DNA of 64,000 bases from Prevotella sp. Its GTDB lineage: Bacteria > Bacteroidota > Bacteroidia > Bacteroidales > Bacteroidaceae. The notes under the pieces were generated by a model, which was not told the DNA's origin, made no database searches, and worked only from the letters and a program-made list of their open reading frames with translations. This document shows, in pieces, positions 19,020 through 26,860 of this stretch. The stretch spans positions 1 to 64,000 of the forward strand of contig JAFZAH010000051.1 in assembly GCA_017548275.1 (NCBI GenBank), written 5' to 3'. The number at the start of each line of letters is the position of its first letter. Within the stretch, counting starts at the first letter, position 1. The position numbers and the translations under genes are program-made.

Positions 19020-19862
19020 ATGCGTGAAGTGATTCTCATAGCCCGTGACGAGTGCTTTTCTCCCCATTCCGAGGCGAATGACCAAGCCATACTCCAAGCC
19101 GTGGAGCAGCGTCTTACAGCGCGAGGATACAAAACCACCATGGTGAGGGAGGACTTGAGAAGTGATATCTCCCTCTCTTTGGGGAGGGATGAAGAGGGAG
19201 ACTCTCAAACAGACACCTTGTGGGTGTCGATGGGACGCCACAAAACTACCTTGGATTTCCTCCGTAAAAAAGAGCAGCAGGGCATGGCGGTCGTCAACAG
19301 CGCAGATGGGGTGGGGATATGTGTCAGTCGAAGCCGTCTGGATGAGTTGATGCGACGTGAGCGCATACCCCTGCCGCCTGTAGAGGGAACTCACGGATAT
19401 TGGCTCAAAAGGGGCGACACCTCGGCACAATCGCATGACGACATCGTGTTCGCAGCCGATGAGCAAGAGCGCGACAGTGCCTTGCGACGCTTTCATGACA
19501 GAGGCATCAGTCTGGTGGTTGTCAGCAGCCATGTGACGGGCGATGTGGTGAAATTTTATGGCGTAGAGGGCACCTCGTTCTTTTGGTTTTGCTATCCCAC
19601 GGATGATGGTGTCACTAAATACGGTGATGAGTGGCGTAATGGCTCTGCGCACCATTATCCCTTCGATGTGGAGGGATTGCGCCGTGAGGCAGAACGGTTG
19701 TCGCGTTTGGTCGGTGTCCCGGTGTATGGTGGCGATGCTGTCATCACCGGTCAAGGACAGTTCTTCATCATCGATTTCAATGACTGGCCGTCATTCTCCC
19801 GATGCCGTGAGACTGCCGCTGACGCCATTACCGAATTATTGGTTAACAAGTATTTGAAGTAG
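19020..19862 (+). CDS. ATP-grasp-like protein in the inositol cluster
   Basis: This 280-residue protein has an ATP-grasp appearance. An N-terminal alpha/beta part comes first, then a SRLDELMRREGIPLPP-like lid entry near residue 104. A candidate ATP-binding Lys sits in YWLKRGD near 125, then VTGDVVKFYGV near 172. The C-terminal metal-binding segment GQFFIIDFNDWPSFS near 250 is the most diagnostic. ATP-grasp enzymes couple ATP to ligation or, in the ITPK family, to inositol-phosphate phosphorylation. The position between the nucleotidyltransferase and the CDP-alcohol transferase ties it to inositol-lipid synthesis, perhaps as a head-group kinase or ligase. The exact reaction is unknown. The gap to the downstream gene is 20 bp. 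Confidence 0.7.
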   Translation: MREVILIARDECFSPHSEANDQAILQAVEQRLTARGYKTTMVREDLRSDISLSLGRDEEGDSQTDTLWVSMGRHKTTLDFLRKKEQQGMAVVNSADGVGICVSRSRLDELMRRERIPLPPVEGTHGYWLKRGDTSAQSHDDIVFAADEQERDSALRRFHDRGISLVVVSSHVTGDVVKFYGVEGTSFFWFCYPTDDGVTKYGDEWRNGSAHHYPFDVEGLRREAERLSRLVGVPVYGGDAVITGQGQFFIIDFNDWPSFSRCRETAADAITELLVNKYLK

Positions 19863-19882
19863 CGGTTCTTACCGCGCTATAT

Positions 19883-20953
19883 ATGCAAGAAGAGAAAACT
19901 TTCAAGCAACTGCTTAAAGAATCGTTGAAATCCGATGACACCGAGGAATGGCTCGATGTCCATTTCACGCGGCCTATAGGATTGTGGTTCGCGCTGATTT
20001 GGAAAAGGCTGGGGGTGCATCCCAACACCATCACCATTCTCTCTATGTTCTTGGGGATTGCGGCGGCATTTATGTTCTACCACACCGGATTCTGGTATAA
20101 TGTGGGAGGAATGCTGCTGCTGATGTTCGCCAATTTCTGCGACTCCACCGACGGCCAATTGGCGAGGATGACCGGGCAGAAGACATTTGTGGGTCGTGTG
20201 CTCGACGGATTTGCCGGCGATGTGTGGTTCTTCTCCATCTATGCCGCGCTGTGTCTGAGGATGATGCCCCAACCGCTGTCCACTTCATACTATTTCGACA
20301 GCCCCACATGGGGAATATGGATTTGGGTGCTCGCATTCCTCGCAGGTATTCTCAGCCATTCGCCACAAGCCATGTTGGCGGATTATTACCGACAGATTCA
20401 CCTCTTTTTCCTGAAAGGGAAATCGGAAAGTGAGTTTGATACCTCAGCCCAGCAGCGTGCCATCTATGAGAACCTGCCGAAGAAAGGGGCGTTTTGGCCG
20501 CGGGCATTCCATTACAACTACGCCAACTACTGCAAAAGACAGGAACAGGCCACTCCCCGATTCCAGGAGTTCTTTGCCGCACTCCAAGAACGCTACCCTG
20601 ACATGGACCAGATGCCCGAGGATTTGCGTCAGTGCTTCCTCATCGGCAGCAGACCCCTGATGCCATACGCGAATATTCTCTCGTTCAACACAAGAGCCAT
20701 CTGCCTCTACATCAGCTGTCTGCTCAATTGTCCCTGGGTATATTTCCTCATTGAGATTTCGGTGTTTAATCTGATTTACGTGTTTATGCACAAACATCAT
20801 GAGCGCCTGTCACTCAAGATGATGGAAGCCTTCTTACAATCCTCCGATAATTCCGAAACCCCTGATACTCCAGAAAGTCCAGAATCTGTGGAATCTTCGG
20901 AACCTACGGCTCCTGCGCCATCTTCGACACCCTCCGACAATGATGCAGACTAA
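19883..20953 (+). CDS. CDP-alcohol phosphatidyltransferase, candidate inositol-lipid synthase
   Basis: This 356-residue membrane enzyme carries the family motif at Asp87-x2-Asp90-Gly91-x2-Ala94-Arg95-x8-Gly104-x3-Asp108. The fourth aspartate is expected at 112, but residue 112 is Gly and Asp is at 113. Hydrophobic segments flank the motif (about 50-85 and 110-130), and more follow to about 310. The acidic Ser/Pro/Glu-rich tail from about 312 is low complexity. The family exchanges CMP from a CDP-alcohol for a hydroxyl acceptor. Together with inositol-phosphate synthase and a nucleotidyltransferase, it probably transfers phosphoinositol from CDP-inositol to a diacylglycerol or ceramide. It overlaps the HAD gene by 14 bp. 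Confidence 0.85.
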   Translation: MQEEKTFKQLLKESLKSDDTEEWLDVHFTRPIGLWFALIWKRLGVHPNTITILSMFLGIAAAFMFYHTGFWYNVGGMLLLMFANFCDSTDGQLARMTGQKTFVGRVLDGFAGDVWFFSIYAALCLRMMPQPLSTSYYFDSPTWGIWIWVLAFLAGILSHSPQAMLADYYRQIHLFFLKGKSESEFDTSAQQRAIYENLPKKGAFWPRAFHYNYANYCKRQEQATPRFQEFFAALQERYPDMDQMPEDLRQCFLIGSRPLMPYANILSFNTRAICLYISCLLNCPWVYFLIEISVFNLIYVFMHKHHERLSLKMMEAFLQSSDNSETPDTPESPESVESSEPTAPAPSSTPSDNDAD

Positions 20954-21653
20954 GGGGTATATCTTCGATTACGGCGGCACGCTCGATACGGGGGGCTGCC
21001 ATTGGGGAAAAAAAATATGGCACGCCTATCAACGTGAAAACGTGCCTTTCAGTTGGGAGCGATTCCGTGAGGCATATATCTATGCCGAGCGTTATTTGGG
21101 TGCTCATCGCGTGATACAGCCAGAGCATACTTTCCGCCAACTGCTGCAAATAAAACTCCGTTTGGAGTTGCAGTTCTTGAGGGAGAATGGCTCTTGGACC
21201 ACGACAGATGATTTGTGCGACGGGATATGTGAACGACTGCTACGCACCCTCTACGACGAGGTGATGACCATCACCGCTCATAGCCGCGAGGTGCTCACAC
21301 GACTTGCTACGGAGGCGCCCATGGTGCTCGTCAGCAATTTCTACGGGAATATGCCGGTGGTGATGCGTGAATTCGGACTCGACGGATTGTTTCGGCAAAT
21401 CATCGAGTCGAGTGTGGTCGGTGTCAGAAAACCTGACCCGCGCATCTTCCAGATGGGAGTGGAGGCATTGGGCTTGAACCCTGAAGAGGTGACTGTTGTA
21501 GGCGACAGTATTGAAAAAGACATTATCCCCGCACGCAGTGTCGGATGTTGGACGGTGTGGCTCAAAGGCGAGGGGTGGAACGACGACCTTGCTGATGAAT
21601 CTATACCAGACCGGGTAATCACAGATTTGCGGGAATTGACAGAAACTGAATAA
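20940..21653 (+). CDS. HAD-superfamily hydrolase in the inositol cluster
   Basis: This 237-residue HAD-fold protein has motif I as DYGGTLDTGG with the nucleophile Asp10. The second aspartate (+2), usually the acid/base, is Gly12. Motif II is LVSNF near 130, motif III Lys in VRKPDPRIF near 160, and motif IV VGDSIEKDI near 185. The cap is a helical C1 insert. It could dephosphorylate a phosphoinositol intermediate, but the changed motif I makes a plain phosphatase role uncertain. It starts inside the transferase gene (14-bp overlap) and precedes the inositol-phosphate synthase by 16 bp, so it belongs to the same operon. Confidence 0.8.
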   Translation: MMQTKGYIFDYGGTLDTGGCHWGKKIWHAYQRENVPFSWERFREAYIYAERYLGAHRVIQPEHTFRQLLQIKLRLELQFLRENGSWTTTDDLCDGICERLLRTLYDEVMTITAHSREVLTRLATEAPMVLVSNFYGNMPVVMREFGLDGLFRQIIESSVVGVRKPDPRIFQMGVEALGLNPEEVTVVGDSIEKDIIPARSVGCWTVWLKGEGWNDDLADESIPDRVITDLRELTETE

Positions 21654-21669
21654 AATTAGATATTAAAAC

Positions 21670-22983
21670 ATGGAAAAAGTACATGCAAACGTGAAGAAAG
21701 CCGATGGTGCTTTAGGTGTCATGGTGGTTGGGTGTGGTGCTGTCGCCACAACATTCTTCACGGGTGTGCTGATGGCCCGGAAAGGACTTGCAAAGCCCGT
21801 GGGTGCATTGACACAGTATGACAAAATACGAGTGGGAAAAGGCGACAACAAACAATATCTTCCTTTTTCTTACATTGTGCCACTTGCAAAGTTGGATGAT
21901 TTGGTATTCGCCACATGGGATGTCTATCCTCAAAACGCATACCAGGCGGCCAAATATGCCGAAGTGCTCAGGGAAAAAGACATTGAGCCCGTGCGCGACG
22001 AACTGGAGAAAATCGTGCCCATGAAGGCGGCTTTCGACAAAAATTATGCCAAACGCATCGACGGCGACAACGTGAAAGAAGTGAAAACACGTTGGGAAAT
22101 GGTCGAGGCAATCAGGGAGGACATCAGACGGTTCAAAAAAGAGAGCAACGTGGCGCGTGTTGTCGTCATCTGGGCGGCGTCAACAGAAATTTTCGTGCCG
22201 GTATACGAACCGGTGCACGGGTCGCTCGAAACACTTGAAAAAGCAATGAAAGACAACGATACGGAGCATATTGCGCCGTCGATGTGTTATGCTTATGCCG
22301 CGCTGAGCGAAGGGGCGCCTTTCATCATGGGAGCACCTAATACCACCGTGGACATTCCCGCAATGTGGGAACTGGCTGAGAAAACGAAGATGCCGATTGC
22401 CGGAAAAGATTTCAAAACGGGGCAGACTCTCGTTAAAAGTGGATTCGCTCCTGTCATCGGAACCCGTTGTCTCGGACTGAGCGGATGGTTCTCTACCAAT
22501 ATTCTCGGTAATCGCGATGGACTCGTGCTCGACGAACCCGCCAACTTCCGGACAAAAGAGATGAGCAAACTCTCCACGCTTGAGACCATTCTCAAATCCG
22601 ATGAGCAGCCCGACCTCTATGCCGACTATTATCACAAGGTGCGCATCAATTATTACCCGCCTCGAAATGACAATAAAGAGGGGTGGGACAATATCGACAT
22701 CTTCGGGTGGATGGGTTATCCCATGCAAGTGAAAATCAATTTTCTCTGCCGCGACTCTATTCTTGCCGCACCCCTGCTACTCGACCTCTGTCTGCTCGCC
22801 GACTTGGCGGCGCGTGCCGGACGCTATGGCATACAGCGGTTTTTGAGTTTCTACCTCAAAAGTCCCATGCATGACTATACAAAGGGCGAACAGCCTGTCA
22901 ACAATTTATATCAACAATACACTATGCTGAAAAATGCCATCCGGGAAATGGGTGGGTACGAAGCGGATGAAGAAATCGATTAA
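21670..22983 (+). CDS. myo-inositol-1(3)-phosphate synthase
   Basis: This 437-residue protein is an NAD-dependent synthase that turns glucose 6-phosphate into inositol phosphate. The Rossmann motif VVGCGAVATTFFTGVLMAR is at residues 18-36. The family segments WAASTEIFVPVYEPVHGSLE near 165, GKDFKTGQTLVKSGFAPVIG near 250 and STNILGNRDGLVLDEP near 275 are typical of Bacteroidetes synthases. It is the last gene of the five-gene cluster, which makes it the defining enzyme of the pathway. Its last 17 bases overlap the start of the next gene, a DUF5686 protein. Confidence 0.93.
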   Translation: MEKVHANVKKADGALGVMVVGCGAVATTFFTGVLMARKGLAKPVGALTQYDKIRVGKGDNKQYLPFSYIVPLAKLDDLVFATWDVYPQNAYQAAKYAEVLREKDIEPVRDELEKIVPMKAAFDKNYAKRIDGDNVKEVKTRWEMVEAIREDIRRFKKESNVARVVVIWAASTEIFVPVYEPVHGSLETLEKAMKDNDTEHIAPSMCYAYAALSEGAPFIMGAPNTTVDIPAMWELAEKTKMPIAGKDFKTGQTLVKSGFAPVIGTRCLGLSGWFSTNILGNRDGLVLDEPANFRTKEMSKLSTLETILKSDEQPDLYADYYHKVRINYYPPRNDNKEGWDNIDIFGWMGYPMQVKINFLCRDSILAAPLLLDLCLLADLAARAGRYGIQRFLSFYLKSPMHDYTKGEQPVNNLYQQYTMLKNAIREMGGYEADEEID

Positions 22984-25522
22984 ACATTTTATTACGCTCT
23001 TTTGGGTGTTGATGCTGGCACAGACTGTCGGCGCACAAAACATCACTGGCGTGGTGCTCGATGACGAGAACGGCGACACCATCGCTTTCGCCTCTGCGTT
23101 CTATAAAGGGAATCACATCGGTGTGGCCAGCGATGCAAGCGGAAGATTCTCCATCGAACGGCACAACGGATGGACTCTGACAGTAAGTGCCATTGGCTAT
23201 AAACAGCAACAGTTTCTCATAAATGCCAACACCAAGTCGAACATGGTCGTACGCTTGAAACCTGAGGCGCAGGCGCTCGAAGAGGTGGTGGTGAAGTCCA
23301 AGAAAAGTAAGTACAGCAGGAAAGACAATCCTGCTGTGGAACTCATGAAAAGGGTGGTGGCAGCAAAAAAACGCACGCACCTCGATAATCATGACTTCTA
23401 TCAGTATAACAAATATCAAAGAATCACGCTGGCGGTGAACGATATCTCCCCGCAAGAACTCCTCGAGGCGCAGGAGAAGAAAAAACAATGGTTTGTTGAC
23501 CAAATCGAGTTGTGTCCTATCAATAATAAACTGATTCTCCCTATTTCTGTCGATGAGACCGTCTCACAGCGCATCTACAGGAAAGATCCACGTGCAGAAA
23601 AGGACATCATTAAAGGACAATCGACCAAGGGTATCAACCAGTTGATTGAAACGGGAAATGTGCTCAATGCGGTGCTCAAAGATGTGTTTACTGACGTTGA
23701 TATCTACGACGACAATATCAAACTGTTGCGTAATTCGTTCACCAGTCCTATCGGTAGCGGTGCGGTCGCCTTCTATCGATTCTATATCGTTGATACCGTG
23801 TTCGTGGGGCGCGACAAATGCATACATTTGCAGTTCTATCCCAACAACCAGCAGGACTTCGGATTCAACGGCGAACTTTATGTGCTTAATGACAGTACGC
23901 TGCATGTAAAGAAATGTGACCTCAAGTTGCCCGCACGCACAGGTGTCAATTTCGTCGAGGACATGAAAATCAGTCAGGAATATACACAACTCGACAACGG
24001 AGAATGGGCGCTCTCGGCCGATGATATGTCCGTGGAGATGTCGCTCGCCGAGTTCCTGACGAAGGCCATTGTCATACGCTCCACGAGAATGAGTGATTAC
24101 TCTTTCGACGAATTGCCGAAGAGTATGTTCAAAGGAAAGGCGAACACGCGGTATGACCCAAATGCGAAGTTACGCGACAACCAGTTCTGGGAAAAGCATC
24201 GCTCCGTGGAACTGACCAACAGCGAGTCATCCATGTCGGATTTCATCCATCGTGTCGAAAACATAAAAGGATTCAAATACCTGCTGTTCGCTGCGAAGGC
24301 GCTTATCGAGAACTTTGTCGAGACGGGCTCCGAGAATACCAAGAGCAAATTCGATATAGGACCCGTCAATACCGTCATCTCAAACAACTTTGTTGACGGC
24401 ATACGTTTACGTGCGTCAGGTCAGACGACTGCGGCACTCAATCCGCATCTCTTTTGGAAAGGGTATTATGCATACGGAACCAAGAGCCACAGAAGTTATT
24501 ACAGTTCGCTCCTCACATATTCGTTCAACAGAAAAGAATATCAGCCGGGCGAGTTCCCCATACGCACCATTTCCTTTGAGACGTCACGTGACGTGATGTC
24601 TCCTTCCGATAAGTTCCTCGGTACAGACAAGGATAACGTCTTTACGGCGTTCAGATGGAGCAAAGTCAATCAGATGTATTTCTACAACCGCCAGCAGTTG
24701 AAGTTTGACTGGGAGACGCAGTGGGGATTCCGCACCACGTTTGATGTCAAGGCTGAGAGTAATGAACCGACAGGCGAGTTGGAGTTTATACGCCTCTCCG
24801 ACGGACAGCCGGTCAACAAGATTCGCACCACGCAGATGACACTTGCGCTCGACTATTGTCCTGGACGCAGTTATGTCAATACAAAACAGCACCGTATAGC
24901 GGTCAACCTGGATGGACCGGAGTTCACTGCCAGCCATACCATGGGCTTTGACGGATTCCTCGGCGGGCAATACAAGTATAACTACACCGAACTGGGTCTA
25001 TATGCGCGCCTGTGGCTGAAGACTTGGGGTAAGATGGAATGTCATTTCAAGGCGGGTGCGCAATGGAACAAGGTGCCCTTCCCGCTGCTCAACATGCCGC
25101 CGACCAACCTCTCTTATGTCATCAGTAAAAGTTCGTTCTCGTTGATGAAAAACATGGAGTTCCTCAACGACCGTTTCTTCTCGGCGAATATCACTTGGGA
25201 CCTCAAAGGTAAAATTTTCAACCGAATACCTCTCATCAAAAAACTCAAATGGCGTGAAGTGGTCGGCATCAAAGGCATCATAGGAAGACTCACCGACAAA
25301 AACAATCCCACTTTGCCACAAAACGCTGACGACAACATGCTCTTTGCTTTCCCCGAAGGTACTCACTTCTTCAATCATGCCGAGCCTTATTGGGAACTGG
25401 TCCTCGGTGTGAGGAATATCTTCCGTTTCTTCCAGGTCGATTACGTACGTCGCCTCAGTTATACCGGACTGCCTGGCATCAAAAAACACGGCATCCGTTT
25501 CGGCTTCGAATTTAGTTTCTGA
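22967..25522 (+). CDS. DUF5686-type outer-membrane protein with carboxypeptidase-like domain
   Basis: This is an 851-residue exported protein. The start ATG 22967 gives a signal peptide (MKKSIKHFITLFWVLMLAQT, cleaved near GAQ), 17 bp inside the inositol-phosphate synthase gene. After a CarboxypepD_reg-like Ig domain (about 25-100, ITGVVLDDENGDTIAF) comes a long region with alternating hydrophobic/polar strands ending FGFEFSF, typical of outer-membrane barrels. The family is widespread in Bacteroidetes and poorly understood. The overlap with the preceding gene suggests cotranscription with the inositol cluster; whether it has a role in lipid display is not shown. Confidence 0.8.
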   Translation: MKKSIKHFITLFWVLMLAQTVGAQNITGVVLDDENGDTIAFASAFYKGNHIGVASDASGRFSIERHNGWTLTVSAIGYKQQQFLINANTKSNMVVRLKPEAQALEEVVVKSKKSKYSRKDNPAVELMKRVVAAKKRTHLDNHDFYQYNKYQRITLAVNDISPQELLEAQEKKKQWFVDQIELCPINNKLILPISVDETVSQRIYRKDPRAEKDIIKGQSTKGINQLIETGNVLNAVLKDVFTDVDIYDDNIKLLRNSFTSPIGSGAVAFYRFYIVDTVFVGRDKCIHLQFYPNNQQDFGFNGELYVLNDSTLHVKKCDLKLPARTGVNFVEDMKISQEYTQLDNGEWALSADDMSVEMSLAEFLTKAIVIRSTRMSDYSFDELPKSMFKGKANTRYDPNAKLRDNQFWEKHRSVELTNSESSMSDFIHRVENIKGFKYLLFAAKALIENFVETGSENTKSKFDIGPVNTVISNNFVDGIRLRASGQTTAALNPHLFWKGYYAYGTKSHRSYYSSLLTYSFNRKEYQPGEFPIRTISFETSRDVMSPSDKFLGTDKDNVFTAFRWSKVNQMYFYNRQQLKFDWETQWGFRTTFDVKAESNEPTGELEFIRLSDGQPVNKIRTTQMTLALDYCPGRSYVNTKQHRIAVNLDGPEFTASHTMGFDGFLGGQYKYNYTELGLYARLWLKTWGKMECHFKAGAQWNKVPFPLLNMPPTNLSYVISKSSFSLMKNMEFLNDRFFSANITWDLKGKIFNRIPLIKKLKWREVVGIKGIIGRLTDKNNPTLPQNADDNMLFAFPEGTHFFNHAEPYWELVLGVRNIFRFFQVDYVRRLSYTGLPGIKKHGIRFGFEFSF

Positions 25523-25530
25523 CAATCACT

Positions 25531-25617
25531 CCCAATCCCCCAAACGACCAAACGACCAATTTCCCAAACGACCAAACGACCAATTTCCCAAACGACCAAT
25601 CTCCCAAACGACCAAAT
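25531..25617. repeat. CCAAACGA octamer repeat before the thioesterase start
   Basis: About ten 8-nt units alternate between ccaaacga and ccaatttc/ccaatctc and end in CCAAAT just before ATG 25618. It is the longest of three such arrays in the window. Confidence 0.85.
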
Positions 25618-26103
25618 ATGAGAAAAATCAAAAACCCCTGGCTCAAAAAAGAAGGTTACAACTGTTTCGGATGTGCACCCGACAATCCCATAGGACTCCA
25701 CATGGAGTTCTTTGAGGAAGAGGATGCCGTGCTCAGTTTCTGGTGTCCTCAAGACCATTATCAAGGATGGGTAGGTACGCTCCACGGTGGCATCATCAGC
25801 ACGCTCATTGACGAGACGGCGGGCTGGGTCATCACACGAAAACTGCAAACGGCTGGGGTGACGGCTCAGTTGCATGTCAATTTCTGCAAACCCGTTTCGT
25901 CATCTGACCCTCAACTCTCTATCCGGGCATGGATTACCGAGAGGAAACGCAATTTCATCACCATCAAGGTCATCGTCAAAAATGCCAAGGAGGAGACGTG
26001 TGCCGAGGGCGAGGCCGTCTATTTCGCCATGAACGAGGAGAAGGCGCGAGAGATGGGATTTACAGAATGCGAGTTGGAAAATGAAGAGATGTTCTCTTTC
26101 TGA
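25618..26103 (+). CDS. PaaI-family hotdog thioesterase
   Basis: This 161-residue protein has a single hotdog fold of the 4HBT/PaaI type. The signature HGGIISTLIDETAGWV near residue 58 contains the conserved His and Asp/Glu used to bind and hydrolyse acyl-CoA or acyl-ACP. The N-terminal NCFGCAPDNPIGLHMEF segment is typical of PaaI-like members. Length and arrangement are normal. The substrate is unknown. Context between a membrane protein and a LuxR regulator gives no pathway, though being downstream of a lipid cluster allows a fatty-acyl role. The start codon sits at the end of the octamer repeat. Confidence 0.85.
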   Translation: MRKIKNPWLKKEGYNCFGCAPDNPIGLHMEFFEEEDAVLSFWCPQDHYQGWVGTLHGGIISTLIDETAGWVITRKLQTAGVTAQLHVNFCKPVSSSDPQLSIRAWITERKRNFITIKVIVKNAKEETCAEGEAVYFAMNEEKAREMGFTECELENEEMFSF

Positions 26104-26147
26104 TTCTCGATGATTATAGTTTGGTACACATCTATTGAAATTGATAT

Positions 26148-26783
26148 ATGTTTTTCCTGTTGGCAGACAATCAAGACATCACCCGCGCTGGTTTGGCGTA
26201 CGTCCTGGGGGGAATGAACGCCTCCTTCCAGCCCGTCACTGACAAGGCAGGACTCATCGAGCAGTTAAAAAACAATGCGCAGGCTGCTGTCTTCATCGAC
26301 TATACGCTCTTTGACATCAATGATGCTGACGAACTGATTATCCTCTCGCTCAGATTCCCCGAAGTGAGGTGGATCCTTTTCTCCGACGAACTGAGTTCCG
26401 ATTTCATACGTCGGGTGGTCGTCTCTTCTAGTATGGTGAGTGTCGTGATGAAAGATTCGCCCATGAACGAGATACGCGACTGCATAAAAGCCGTCATCGC
26501 ACAACAACGCTATATATGCCAGCAAGCCACGGAGCAGTTGATAGCACCGGCGGCCATCCCGACGGAACGGTTCAATCTGACCAAAACCGAAACCGAGATT
26601 TTGAAAGACATCGCCTTGGGTCTGACTACAAAGGAAATCGCAGAGCGCCGCTTCTCCAGTTTCCACACCGTCAACACGCACCGAAAGAACATCTTTCGAA
26701 AACTCAATGTCAACAATGCCCACGAGGCCACAAAATATGCCCTCAGGGCTGGACTCGTCGATGCGGCAGAATATTATATCTAA
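26148..26783 (+). CDS. LuxR-type response regulator
   Basis: This 211-residue regulator has a receiver-like N-terminal domain and a LuxR/GerE helix-turn-helix. The receiver has LADNQDITR with acidic Asp7 and Asp10 and a likely phosphoacceptor Asp in VFIDYTLFD near residue 48. The HTH is LTKTETEILKDIALGLTTKE near 142, followed by IAERRFSSFHTVNTHRKNIF. This family is common in Bacteroidales and binds DNA as a dimer. No histidine kinase gene is next to it, so its partner is elsewhere or it responds to other signals. Targets are unknown. Confidence 0.85.
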   Translation: MFFLLADNQDITRAGLAYVLGGMNASFQPVTDKAGLIEQLKNNAQAAVFIDYTLFDINDADELIILSLRFPEVRWILFSDELSSDFIRRVVVSSSMVSVVMKDSPMNEIRDCIKAVIAQQRYICQQATEQLIAPAAIPTERFNLTKTETEILKDIALGLTTKEIAERRFSSFHTVNTHRKNIFRKLNVNNAHEATKYALRAGLVDAAEYYI

Positions 26784-26860
26784 CCCCATACATCCCATTC
26801 TTCCCATTCTTTCGCATAACTCCCATCCCCATAAACAATCTAACCAACCTAATAACAATT

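Noticed and set aside
25459-25875. Minus-strand reading frame with repeated RLVVW units
   Set aside because: It is the antisense of the octamer array and of the thioesterase gene; the repetitive residues only reflect the DNA repeat.
26516-26860. N-terminal extension of the GH5 gene over the LuxR gene
   Set aside because: The extension runs out of frame through the LuxR HTH; the lipoprotein signal at 26861 gives the real start.
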